Shown here: piece after piece, positions 43,431 through 50,307 of the stretch
Layout of the letters: each line of letters opens with the position of its first letter
Position numbering within the stretch: the first letter of the stretch is position 1
NCBI GenBank assembly: GCA_964389675.1
Contig: CAYMEV010000010.1
Coordinates: 1-64,000, forward strand
DNA length: 64,000 nucleotides
Direction: 5' to 3'
Source of the DNA: CAYMEV01 sp964389675 [NCBI: uncultured Candidatus Sumerlaeota bacterium]
GTDB lineage: Bacteria; CAYMEV01
Notes under the pieces: model-generated
What the model saw: only the letters and a program-made list of their open reading frames with translations
Databases searched by the model: none
Told to the model about the DNA's origin: nothing
Made by a program: the position numbers and the translations under genes

Positions 43431-44750
43431 ATGAACAGAGTATTAGTTCTGGGCGCAGGGCTGGTCTCAAAACCGCTTGTCGTCTATCTTTTGGAGAAAG
43501 AGAGTACTTTCGTTACTGTTGCTACAAGAACTGTAAGCAAGGCTGAGCATTTGATCGAAGGTTATCAGAATGGAAAAGCAAGGCGGCTTGACATACTCAA
43601 TGAGGCTGAGCTTGAAAATCTCATTAAGGAGCATGACGTTACTATAAGCCTTGTTCCGTATATATACCACACAAAAGTTGCGAAATACTGTATTAAGCAT
43701 AAGAAGCACCTTGTAACAACATCATATGTAAGCAAAGAAATGGCTCAGTTCAATGATGATGCCGTAAAAGCAGGAATACTGCTGCTCAATGAAATAGGTT
43801 TGGACCCTGGAATTGATCATATGTCAGCTATGAAGATCATCGATGATATAAAAGCAAAGGGAGGATCTGTTACAAGTTTCAGATCATTATGCGGCGGATT
43901 GCCTGCTCCCGATTCAAATGATAATCCATGGGGATATAAATTTTCATGGAGCCCGAGAGGGGTCCTTCTGGCAGGAAGGAATAATGCAAGATGGCTGGAA
44001 GACGGAAAAGAGATAAATGTTGAATCTCATGATTTATTTAATAATTTCTGGCCTATAAATATACCGGGCGAAGGTGATTATGAATTTTATCCAAACCGTG
44101 ATTCAATCCCTTATATTGATACATACAATCTAAAAGGTATAAGGACGATGTTCAGGGGAACCATAAGGAATCCCGGATGGTGCGTTCTGTTAAAAAAGGT
44201 AGCTGATTTCGGGCTGCTGGGCCTGGATCCTGTAGAAAACAGTGAGCAACTCAGCTACAGAGACCTGATAATAAGGCTGACCGGTATCAGGGGAGATGAC
44301 CTTAAAGCTGAGCTTAGCAAAAAATACAATATTGAGGCCCATCCTGAGGTACTTGAGAAAATGGAATGGCTGGGATTATTTGATAATACTCCGATCGGCC
44401 TGGAAAACCATTCACCTCTTGACATACTGGTGGCACTCCTTCAGTCAAAGCTTGAGTACAGGGAAAATCAGAGAGATATGATCATACTGCATCATATCTT
44501 TATATCAGAAACCGGCGGGAAAAAAGAGAAGACTGAAAGCACCCTTGTGGATTATGGAATAATAGGGGGAGATTCATCAATGGCAAGGACAGTTTCACTT
44601 CCAGCTGCCATAGCAACAGGGATGATTCTGGATAAGAAAATTAACCTTAGCGGTGTAAGAATACCCGTGCATAAAGAGATATACAATCCGGTACTGAAAG
44701 CCCTTGAAAGCTTTAAGATAGAGTTCAAAGACAGAATAACGGAATTATAA
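43431..44750 (+). CDS. Saccharopine dehydrogenase (glutamate-forming)
   Basis: A 439-residue enzyme that oxidises saccharopine to glutamate and 2-aminoadipate semialdehyde, step two of saccharopine lysine degradation. The Rossmann start VLVLGAGLVSKPLVVYL and landmarks ISLVPYIYHTKVAKYCIKHK, LLNEIGLDPGIDHMSAMKII, FRSLCGGLPAPDSNDNPWGY, KFSWSPRGVLLAGRNNA and MARTVSLPAAIATGMILDKK fit eukaryotic-type SDH. AAGGAG lies 11 nt before ATG 43431. A 3-codon frame (ATG 43423) sits between them and ends overlapping the start as ATGA. A terminator follows the gene, closing a two-gene catabolic operon. Confidence 0.93.
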   Translation: MNRVLVLGAGLVSKPLVVYLLEKESTFVTVATRTVSKAEHLIEGYQNGKARRLDILNEAELENLIKEHDVTISLVPYIYHTKVAKYCIKHKKHLVTTSYVSKEMAQFNDDAVKAGILLLNEIGLDPGIDHMSAMKIIDDIKAKGGSVTSFRSLCGGLPAPDSNDNPWGYKFSWSPRGVLLAGRNNARWLEDGKEINVESHDLFNNFWPINIPGEGDYEFYPNRDSIPYIDTYNLKGIRTMFRGTIRNPGWCVLLKKVADFGLLGLDPVENSEQLSYRDLIIRLTGIRGDDLKAELSKKYNIEAHPEVLEKMEWLGLFDNTPIGLENHSPLDILVALLQSKLEYRENQRDMIILHHIFISETGGKKEKTESTLVDYGIIGGDSSMARTVSLPAAIATGMILDKKINLSGVRIPVHKEIYNPVLKALESFKIEFKDRITEL

Positions 44751-44757
44751 TCAAAAT

Positions 44758-44790
44758 CCTGCCCTGGATATTATCCAGGGCAGGTATTTT
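44758..44790 (+). terminator. Terminator of the LKR-SDH operon
   Basis: A perfect 12-bp stem, CCTGCCCTGGAT with its complement (44758-44769, 44773-44784), has a 3-nt loop and is followed by TATTTTTAT. The UbiA-family gene begins only 13 nt after the stem. Confidence 0.88.
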
Positions 44791-44797
44791 TATAAAA

Positions 44798-45724
44798 ATG
44801 AATATTATCGTTCTAATACTCAGGTTTTGCAGGGCAAGCTTCATACCTGTCACTATATTTCCAGTAATTGCAGGTATTGTCTTCGCACTAAGAATAAACA
44901 GGAATGCCGGTATTGACATAATCAGCCTTATTATGCTTGTTTTTGCATCGATCATGATACATCTCCTTGCAAACGGCATTAATGACTATTTTGATTTCAA
45001 GGAAGGCCTGGAAACTCTCATAAAAGTTGAGCTTGATCAAAAGCAGGGCGATACCCAGGGAGGTTCCAAGCTGTTAACTGACGGTATAATAACGCTTAGG
45101 CAGGCAAAAAATATTCTTTTGATACTCCTGACCGCTATTATTGCTTCGGGATTATATCTTCTTATTAATGTCGACTACAGGCTGATATATTTTGGAATTG
45201 CGGGCATAATGCTTGGCTTCTTCTATACTGCGCCTCCATTAAGGCTGTCCTACAGGGGATTTGGCGAGACAGTAATATTTGTATGTTTTGGGATACTGCC
45301 ATTTTATGCAGGCTACTATTTCATAAACAGGGAGATTGCCTGGATGCTTCTTCTTCCAGCATCTGTCTTCGGGCTGCTGACAGTATTAATACTTTATTTT
45401 CATCATTTCGGGCATTGGAAACAGGACAGGAAGATAGGCAAAAGGAATATAATTGTAATTATCGGGATCAAATGGGGGATCAGGCTGTTTGTCCTGATCC
45501 TGCTTGCTATTATCCTGCTTATTATTATAAATGTCTATTGCGGGATATTTAATATATTCAGCCTTGCGCTAATCCTTCCTTTATTGATACTTATCCACAG
45601 GAGCTTCTCCCTTGATCTGAATAATTATGATAATATCCAGAAATATTTAAGGGATATAATATTGACAAACTTCATTTCATCGGCAGTACTTATATTTTCA
45701 CTGGCAGTAAAAAGCAGTTACTGA
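44798..45724 (+). CDS. UbiA-family prenyltransferase (MenA-like)
   Basis: A 308-residue membrane protein with 8-9 helices of the UbiA fold, which attach prenyl chains to aromatic or other acceptors for quinones and related lipids. The N-terminus (RFCRASFIPVTIFPVIAGIV) and first Asp motif (ANGINDYFDFKEG, with D63 and D66) match MenA. The second Asp motif is altered: HHFGHWKQDRKIGK, where MenA has NN-x-RD-x3-D. His202, His203 and His206 replace the conserved residues while Asp210 remains. It may use another acceptor. It starts right behind a terminator, with no ribosome site, so its expression signal is unclear. It converges with a small zinc-ribbon gene 35 nt away. Confidence 0.87.
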   Translation: MNIIVLILRFCRASFIPVTIFPVIAGIVFALRINRNAGIDIISLIMLVFASIMIHLLANGINDYFDFKEGLETLIKVELDQKQGDTQGGSKLLTDGIITLRQAKNILLILLTAIIASGLYLLINVDYRLIYFGIAGIMLGFFYTAPPLRLSYRGFGETVIFVCFGILPFYAGYYFINREIAWMLLLPASVFGLLTVLILYFHHFGHWKQDRKIGKRNIIVIIGIKWGIRLFVLILLAIILLIIINVYCGIFNIFSLALILPLLILIHRSFSLDLNNYDNIQKYLRDIILTNFISSAVLIFSLAVKSSY

Positions 45725-45759
45725 TCCATATGAAGAATATTTTCCCCTTTGTATCCGGG

Positions 45760-45990
45760 TTAAGTGATTATGTTTTTTGGAGGGACTGTGTCCTTCTGCC
45801 TCCCCAGAGATTCATTGCACACTGAGCACCTGTATTCGTAAAGGTCGCCGTCAGGCAGTATAAGAAGAAGTCTTTTATTTACCTTCTGAGCTTTCCTGCA
45901 TTTTGGACAGTACAGGCTGGAAGCCTGAAAATCCTTGAATTGCTCCTGCTCCTGATTCAGCATTTCATAAAGAGTGTTTATATCTATCAT
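45760..45990 (-). CDS. Small zinc-ribbon protein
   Basis: A 76-residue cytoplasmic protein starting at ATG 45990 (AGGAG 6 nt upstream; the TTG 3 nt earlier is too close). Four cysteines in CPKC and CSVC, 27 residues apart, form a rubredoxin- or zinc-ribbon-type knuckle, and LLLILPDGDLYEYRC sits between them. Similar short proteins are known as uncharacterised cytoplasmic proteins. It is divergent from the HD-domain gene, 63 nt away. The function is unknown. Confidence 0.75.
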   Translation of the reverse strand: MIDINTLYEMLNQEQEQFKDFQASSLYCPKCRKAQKVNKRLLLILPDGDLYEYRCSVCNESLGRQKDTVPPKNIIT

Positions 45991-46041
45991 CAAGATCTCC
46001 TGAACTCTAAAATAACTTTACTAAAAATTATTTTGTATTAT

Positions 46042-46047
46042 TATAAT
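46042..46047 (+). promoter_or_regulatory. -10 box 6 nt before the HD-domain gene ATG
   Basis: TATAAT lies 6 nt upstream of ATG 46054, with no Shine-Dalgarno between them and no convincing -35. The position implies transcription starting at or near the start codon, i.e. a leaderless mRNA. Confidence 0.5.
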
Positions 46048-46053
46048 CCAATC

Positions 46054-47073
46054 ATGGACTCAGGTAAAGATATTAATATCAGTGCAAAAGGGTTATTTAT
46101 AGCTGATCTCAAGCCCGGTGAGATACTGATACCCAGCATATTCGGATTGGAAAGCGTTGAATTAAGGAAAACAAGGAATGATTCACCCTATCTGGATATG
46201 GTATTATTTGACAGGACAGGAAGTGTCAGGGCTAAATTCTGGGACAGGCCGGACATTTCCATGCCGGACATGTACAGAGAGCTTCAGGGTACAGCTCTTG
46301 TCCGTATAGACGGCAAGGTACAGATTTTCAATGAAATGATACAGGTGGAGATCGGCAGTTGCAGAAAGATTGAAAAAAATGCAGATGACTCCATATACAC
46401 CGATATTATCAGATCAACCCCCTATGACATTGATTATCTCTGGAGCAGTATAATGGATATTATAGGCCAGATTGAAAATAAGCAGATTAAAATGCTTTTA
46501 GAAATCATGCTGAAGGATGAAAGGATATCCGAGGGGCTGAGGGTAAAGCCTGCTGCAGTTAAGATGCACCATGCTTACAGAGGAGGTTTGCTGGAACATG
46601 TATTCAATGTGCTTATGCTGATTAAAGCCATAAAAAATTCCGGTATTTACAGATCAGTTAACTGGGACCTTGTCATTGCAGCTGCACTTGTCCATGATAT
46701 AGGTAAAATATTTGAACTAGGCGGTGATCAGCTGTCACAGGGATACCATTACAGCAGATGCGGCATCCTATACGGGCATATATTTATAGGTGCTTCTCTT
46801 ATAAACAGGTACATAAATGAAATTGAGGGGTTTGATGAAAACCTGAAACTTGAACTGATACATATCATCCTGAGCCATCATGGTAAACTGGAATGGGGCT
46901 CTCCTGTTGAAATGAGGACTCCTGAAGCCATACTGCTTCATAATATAGACTATCTTGATGCACAGGTCAGTCAATCCCTTGAAGCAATTGAAAAATCAGG
47001 CGATGATGCGGATGATTTTACAGGCAGGCACCTGAGCCCGACAGGCAAGCAATACTATAAATCAAAGCTGTGA
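46054..47073 (+). CDS. OB-fold/HD-domain 3'-5' exoribonuclease-like protein (YhaM-type)
   Basis: A 339-residue protein. I start it at ATG 46054 (MDSGKDINISAKGLFIADLK); the longer in-frame extension upstream is AT-rich, unlike coding sequence. An N-terminal OB fold (SVRAKFWDRPDISM, GTALVRIDGKVQIFNEMIQV) binds nucleic acid. A central HD domain follows, with MHHAYRGGLLEHVFNVLML, ALVHDIGKIFEL, GHIFIGASLI and HIILSHHGKLEWGSPVEMRT, and the C-terminus has LLHNIDYLDAQVSQ. This is the layout of YhaM/CBF1, Mn-dependent 3'-5' nucleases acting on RNA or ssDNA. It converges with the zincin gene at 6 nt. Confidence 0.9.
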   Translation: MDSGKDINISAKGLFIADLKPGEILIPSIFGLESVELRKTRNDSPYLDMVLFDRTGSVRAKFWDRPDISMPDMYRELQGTALVRIDGKVQIFNEMIQVEIGSCRKIEKNADDSIYTDIIRSTPYDIDYLWSSIMDIIGQIENKQIKMLLEIMLKDERISEGLRVKPAAVKMHHAYRGGLLEHVFNVLMLIKAIKNSGIYRSVNWDLVIAAALVHDIGKIFELGGDQLSQGYHYSRCGILYGHIFIGASLINRYINEIEGFDENLKLELIHIILSHHGKLEWGSPVEMRTPEAILLHNIDYLDAQVSQSLEAIEKSGDDADDFTGRHLSPTGKQYYKSKL

Positions 47074-47079
47074 CCCGGA

Positions 47080-47481
47080 TCAGGGATTGTAAAGATTCTC
47101 AGAATGCAGATCTTCATCTGTATATCCAAAAAAATGCGCTATTTCATGCCTTAAAACTCCATGTATGATCTCTTTGACAGGCTTTTTTGTCCTTAAATGA
47201 TAATTCAGTATTGGAATTCTGAATAAATATATGATATCAGGCAGGGAAAACTTCTGAAAGATGCTTTTGGAAGGTACTGGCACGCCACTGTACAATCCCA
47301 TGGTATATCTGCTTATATTTTTATTTGCATTTTTCAGCTCAGAAGGCGGAAAATCCTCCACCAGGAATTCAATATTGATAAGGCTATTTCTGAATTCATC
47401 CGGGAGATCATCGAGGTAATTATAGATCTCATCTGAAAAGAGCTGGCTTGGATAGGAATCTTCCAGGGACTTTAGGTTCAT
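47080..47481 (-). CDS. Zincin-like metallopeptidase family protein (PF06262-type)
   Basis: A 133-residue predicted cytosolic metalloprotease. The zinc motif is GVLRHEIAHFFGYTDEDLH (HExxHxxG with a downstream Asp), and the preceding PILNYHLRTKKPVKEIIH is typical of the family. The N-terminal half begins with the usual L-x-D-LP-x-EF segment (YLDDLPDEFRNSLINIEFLVE). The function of the family is unknown. Its ATG overlaps the stop of the sigma-factor gene (TAATG), so they are co-translated. Confidence 0.88.
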   Translation of the reverse strand: MNLKSLEDSYPSQLFSDEIYNYLDDLPDEFRNSLINIEFLVEDFPPSELKNANKNISRYTMGLYSGVPVPSKSIFQKFSLPDIIYLFRIPILNYHLRTKKPVKEIIHGVLRHEIAHFFGYTDEDLHSENLYNP

Positions 47482-48344
47482 TAGTTGAGGGAATCTCCAA
47501 GGCGGTGGGTTTTAAACATCCTCAGCAGTTTCTTTTGAGCTGAATTTTCTATCTGCCTTACTCTTTCCTTGGAAAGATTCAGATGCTGTCCGATTTTATC
47601 AAGTGTGTGAGGTTCTTCTCCCCTCAGGCCGAATCTTTTGATAATTATCGTTCTCTCTCTCTCGTCAAGCCTGTCTATGAATTTTTCTATGGCATCCTTA
47701 TAAATCCTGCTTATAAACTGTTCATGGACAGGGATCTGGTCCTTTTCCCTGAGGAATTCGAGATAGGTCTTTATCTCCCCGTCAGAGATAGGGGTGTCAA
47801 GAGAAACATAATTATTTGCAGCCCTGACTATTGTATGTATATCATCTTCAGGTACATGAAGGTAATCAGCAATCTCTTTTATGGAAGGTTCTTTTTCATT
47901 TTCCTTTTTAAGCATCTGCACAGCCTCTTTAATCTTCTGCAGTAATGTAATGTGTTTCACAGGCAGTTTTACTATTCCTGAGGAATTTGCAATTGCATTC
48001 ATTATAGCCTGTTTAATCCACCAGACAGCATATGAAATAAATCTGACATCCATTGATGGATCGTATCTTTTTGCAGCTTCGATCAAGCCTATATTGCCTT
48101 CATTTATCAGATCTTCAAGGGAGACATTCAGGCCCTGAAACCTTTTGGCATAAGAAACAACAAATCGCAGATTTGAAACAATGAGCTTTTCAAGTGCTTT
48201 ATGGTCGCCTTTTTTTATCTTCCTGCCAAGTTCAGCTTCCTGTTCCTTTGTCAACAGGGGTGTTTTTGAGATTTCCTGCAGGTAAATCTCCAGGGGAAAC
48301 ACAGATTTATTAATATTTTTGGCTTTGATATTATTCCTGTTCAT
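47481..48344 (-). CDS. RpoD-related sigma factor (group 2/3, no region 1.1)
   Basis: A 287-residue sigma70-family factor. ATG 48344 is preferred over the upstream in-frame start because a -10 box lies 5 nt before it and the extension is hydrophobic noise. Region 1.2 (FPLEIYLQEISKTPLLTKEQ), 2.1-2.4 (LIVSNLRFVVSYAKRFQG, LEDLINEGNIGLIEAAKRYD, RFISYAVWWIKQAI), region 3 and region 4 (LDKIGQHLNLSKERVRQIEN) are complete. The 2.4 region matches RpoD, so it should read ordinary TTGACA/TATAAT-like promoters. Without region 1.1 it may be an alternative or stationary-phase factor, or the main sigma of a reduced type. The next gene, a zincin, overlaps its stop. Confidence 0.93.
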   Translation of the reverse strand: MNRNNIKAKNINKSVFPLEIYLQEISKTPLLTKEQEAELGRKIKKGDHKALEKLIVSNLRFVVSYAKRFQGLNVSLEDLINEGNIGLIEAAKRYDPSMDVRFISYAVWWIKQAIMNAIANSSGIVKLPVKHITLLQKIKEAVQMLKKENEKEPSIKEIADYLHVPEDDIHTIVRAANNYVSLDTPISDGEIKTYLEFLREKDQIPVHEQFISRIYKDAIEKFIDRLDERERTIIIKRFGLRGEEPHTLDKIGQHLNLSKERVRQIENSAQKKLLRMFKTHRLGDSLN

Positions 48345-48349
48345 ATAAC

Positions 48350-48358
48350 ATATTACCA
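48350..48358 (-). promoter_or_regulatory. Extended -10 5 nt before the sigma-factor ATG
   Basis: On the minus strand TGGTAATAT (TGn plus a TAnnnT -10) ends 5 nt upstream of ATG 48344, with no Shine-Dalgarno. It resembles the arrangement at 35767 and 46042 and suggests a leaderless transcript. Confidence 0.5.
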
Positions 48359-48414
48359 AAATTATTACAAAATGTTTTATTTTGCAATTAAAATACAAAC
48401 AGGTATTATTTTAA

Positions 48415-48442
48415 TTGACACAAAATTGAAATTTGCTATAGA
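48415..48442 (+). promoter_or_regulatory. Promoter of the tRNA-Gly/tRNA-Cys unit
   Basis: A consensus TTGACA (48415-48420), a 16-nt spacer and TATAGA (48437-48442), 20 nt before the first tRNA. Confidence 0.65.
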
Positions 48443-48462
48443 TAATGATTAGATTAATGAAC

Positions 48463-48534
48463 GCGGGAATAGCTCAGTGGTAGAGCATCGCCTTGCCAAG
48501 GCGAGGGTCGCGGGTTCGAATCCCGTTTCCCGCT
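48463..48534 (+). tRNA. tRNA-Gly (anticodon GCC)
   Basis: A full cloverleaf: acceptor GCGGGAA/TTCCCGC, D-arm AGCTCAGTGGTAGAGC, anticodon stem TCGCC/GGCGA with loop TTGCCAA (GCC), and T-arm GGGTTCGAATCCC. No CCA is encoded. A 12-nt gap separates it from tRNA-Cys. Confidence 0.97.
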
Positions 48535-48546
48535 TATTCGTTTTAT

Positions 48547-48618
<72 letters not shown>

Positions 48619-48643
48619 TTTTCTGTTAAGCTTGGTTAAACCT

Positions 48644-49057
48644 ATGGAAAAATATATCATCTTTGCTTTAATATCCTTAATGGGCTGGGGCCTGTGGGGA
48701 TTTTTTTCAAAGCTTGCCACAAACTATACAAGCTCATTTACAGTATTTATTCTTTCAAATGTCCCAATACTTTTTCTTTTCCCATTATTGATCATATTTT
48801 ATAAAAACAGAGTTGATTTTCAGTCAAAGCCAGGAATTCTATTCGCATTTTTATCAGGAGCAGCAGGCGCTATGGGCTCGCTGTTTTTCTATTTTTCACT
48901 GAAGCATGGGACAGGAACCAGGATAATACCTATGACAAGCCTTTACCCGCTTATATCAATCCTTCTGTGTATAATAATACTTAAAGAGCCTTTATCTCTT
49001 AAATCCGGCCTTGGAATCATCTTTGCATTACTGGGGGTGTATTTTTTATCAACTTAG
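48644..49057 (+). CDS. Small EamA/DMT-type transporter
   Basis: A 137-residue membrane protein from ATG 48644, with five hydrophobic segments corresponding to one EamA repeat. Typical motifs are MGWGLWGFFSKLATNYTSSF at the start and LYPLISILLCIIILKEPLSL with LGIIFALLGVYFL at the end. Half-length DMT proteins work as dimers, often exporting lipids or metabolites such as undecaprenyl-linked sugars (ArnE/ArnF type); the substrate here is unknown. It has no ribosome site and may be read from the tRNA promoter. The next gene starts 2 nt after its stop, and a GT-C-like gene follows, so a polysaccharide or lipid-modification role is possible (inferred). Confidence 0.88.
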   Translation: MEKYIIFALISLMGWGLWGFFSKLATNYTSSFTVFILSNVPILFLFPLLIIFYKNRVDFQSKPGILFAFLSGAAGAMGSLFFYFSLKHGTGTRIIPMTSLYPLISILLCIIILKEPLSLKSGLGIIFALLGVYFLST

Positions 49058-49059
49058 CT

Positions 49060-50307
49060 ATGAAAAATACCTGCAAAAACATCGCCTTTTTTATTATATT
49101 CTGCATTATTTCGGCCTTTTTCTCATGCAGCGAGCCCAGACAGCTTAAGGTTGTAATGATTGGTTTTGACGGGATCAGTATCGAGGCTGTTGATGACCTG
49201 GCAGCCAGGGGGGAACTGCCGGTATTTGCAATGGTAAAGGAAAATGGCGCTACTCTCAGGCTGAACAGCTTTGGCGAGATGCTTTCACCTGTTATATGGA
49301 CAACTGTTATTACAGGGAAGATTCCTGAAAAGCATGGAATAAGCAATTTTATAACAGAAAAATCCCCTAAAGGCAAAATGAGCTTTAATGTATATTCTCA
49401 TAACAGAAAGACCAAGGCTCTCTGGAATATAATACCTGACAATGGAGGCAAAGCAGCGATAATTAACTGGTGGGGCACTTTCCCGTGTGAAAAGGTAGAT
49501 GGCAGAATAGTCTCAAAGCAGTTTCTTGAATCCTACAGCCCGAAGAAGATCTATTCGGAAAACAGCGTATACCCTGCTGAATATAGTGCAACCTGCATGA
49601 GTATTGTAGACAGGGTGACTAAGGAATATGATCTTAGGTCAAGGGAGCTGAATTTCAGATATCCAGAGGAGCACAGCGTGCATTATTTTAAGGATGAGTC
49701 TGTTCTTGAGATATTCAGTGATACTTATTCTTCAGGCCTCTTTGATTATTATGCCGCATATTTCTGGCAGCTGGACCAGATACAGCATATCTATTATTAT
49801 GCCTATGACAGGGATTATGAAGAAAAATTGATCCCTGAAAGGGGATTAAAGATCAGAGGAAATTACACAGAGGATATAATTACTGACTATTACAGGTATT
49901 ATGATGAAATATTAGGCAGGATCATCAGTCAGATAAGTGAAGATACAATACTTCTGCTCGTTTCCGATCATGGTTTTGGAATGATCAGTACCGGAATTCC
50001 ATGGCATGTTGAAAAAACATATGGTTTTATCTACTCAAAGGGGGACTATATCAAAAAGGGATATTCTGCTGTTGATATTGAAATGGTAGATTTTGTGCCA
50101 ACAGTGCTTTATATCCTGGGATATCCTGTTGCACGGGATATGGATGGGAGGGTTATTTCAGAAGTATTGAATCCGGCGTTTTTTAATCGGGAAATACAGT
50201 ATATTGACAGTTATGACAATGGATTTTCAGTAGAGGAACAGGAATTTCTTAATCCTGTAGAGGAAGAACAGCTGGAAAGACTCAAAACATTGGGCTATAT
50301 AGATTGA
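49060..50307 (+). CDS. Alkaline-phosphatase-superfamily lipoprotein (phosphodiesterase/pyrophosphatase-like)
   Basis: A 415-residue protein with a lipoprotein signal ending AFFSC (Cys23). The catalytic fold matches type I phosphodiesterase/nucleotide pyrophosphatases. Metal Asp lies in VVMIGFDGIS and the nucleophile Thr in SPVIWTTVITGKIPEKHG; more metal ligands are in FWQLDQIQHIYYY and LLVSDHGFGM, with WHVEKT downstream. It ends LKTLGYID, a tail shared with sulfatases. It would hydrolyse a phosphodiester outside the inner membrane; the substrate is unknown. Tightly packed between the EamA gene (2 nt) and the GT-C gene (4-nt overlap). Confidence 0.87.
   Translation: MKNTCKNIAFFIIFCIISAFFSCSEPRQLKVVMIGFDGISIEAVDDLAARGELPVFAMVKENGATLRLNSFGEMLSPVIWTTVITGKIPEKHGISNFITEKSPKGKMSFNVYSHNRKTKALWNIIPDNGGKAAIINWWGTFPCEKVDGRIVSKQFLESYSPKKIYSENSVYPAEYSATCMSIVDRVTKEYDLRSRELNFRYPEEHSVHYFKDESVLEIFSDTYSSGLFDYYAAYFWQLDQIQHIYYYAYDRDYEEKLIPERGLKIRGNYTEDIITDYYRYYDEILGRIISQISEDTILLLVSDHGFGMISTGIPWHVEKTYGFIYSKGDYIKKGYSAVDIEMVDFVPTVLYILGYPVARDMDGRVISEVLNPAFFNREIQYIDSYDNGFSVEEQEFLNPVEEEQLERLKTLGYID

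Noticed and set aside
45940-46053. 38-residue N-terminal extension of the HD-domain protein
   Set aside because: It is hydrophobic noise from AT-rich DNA and overlaps the divergent zinc-ribbon gene; the family start fits ATG 46054.
48345-48398. 18-residue N-terminal extension of the sigma factor
   Set aside because: It covers the -10 box, and the family starts just before region 1.2.
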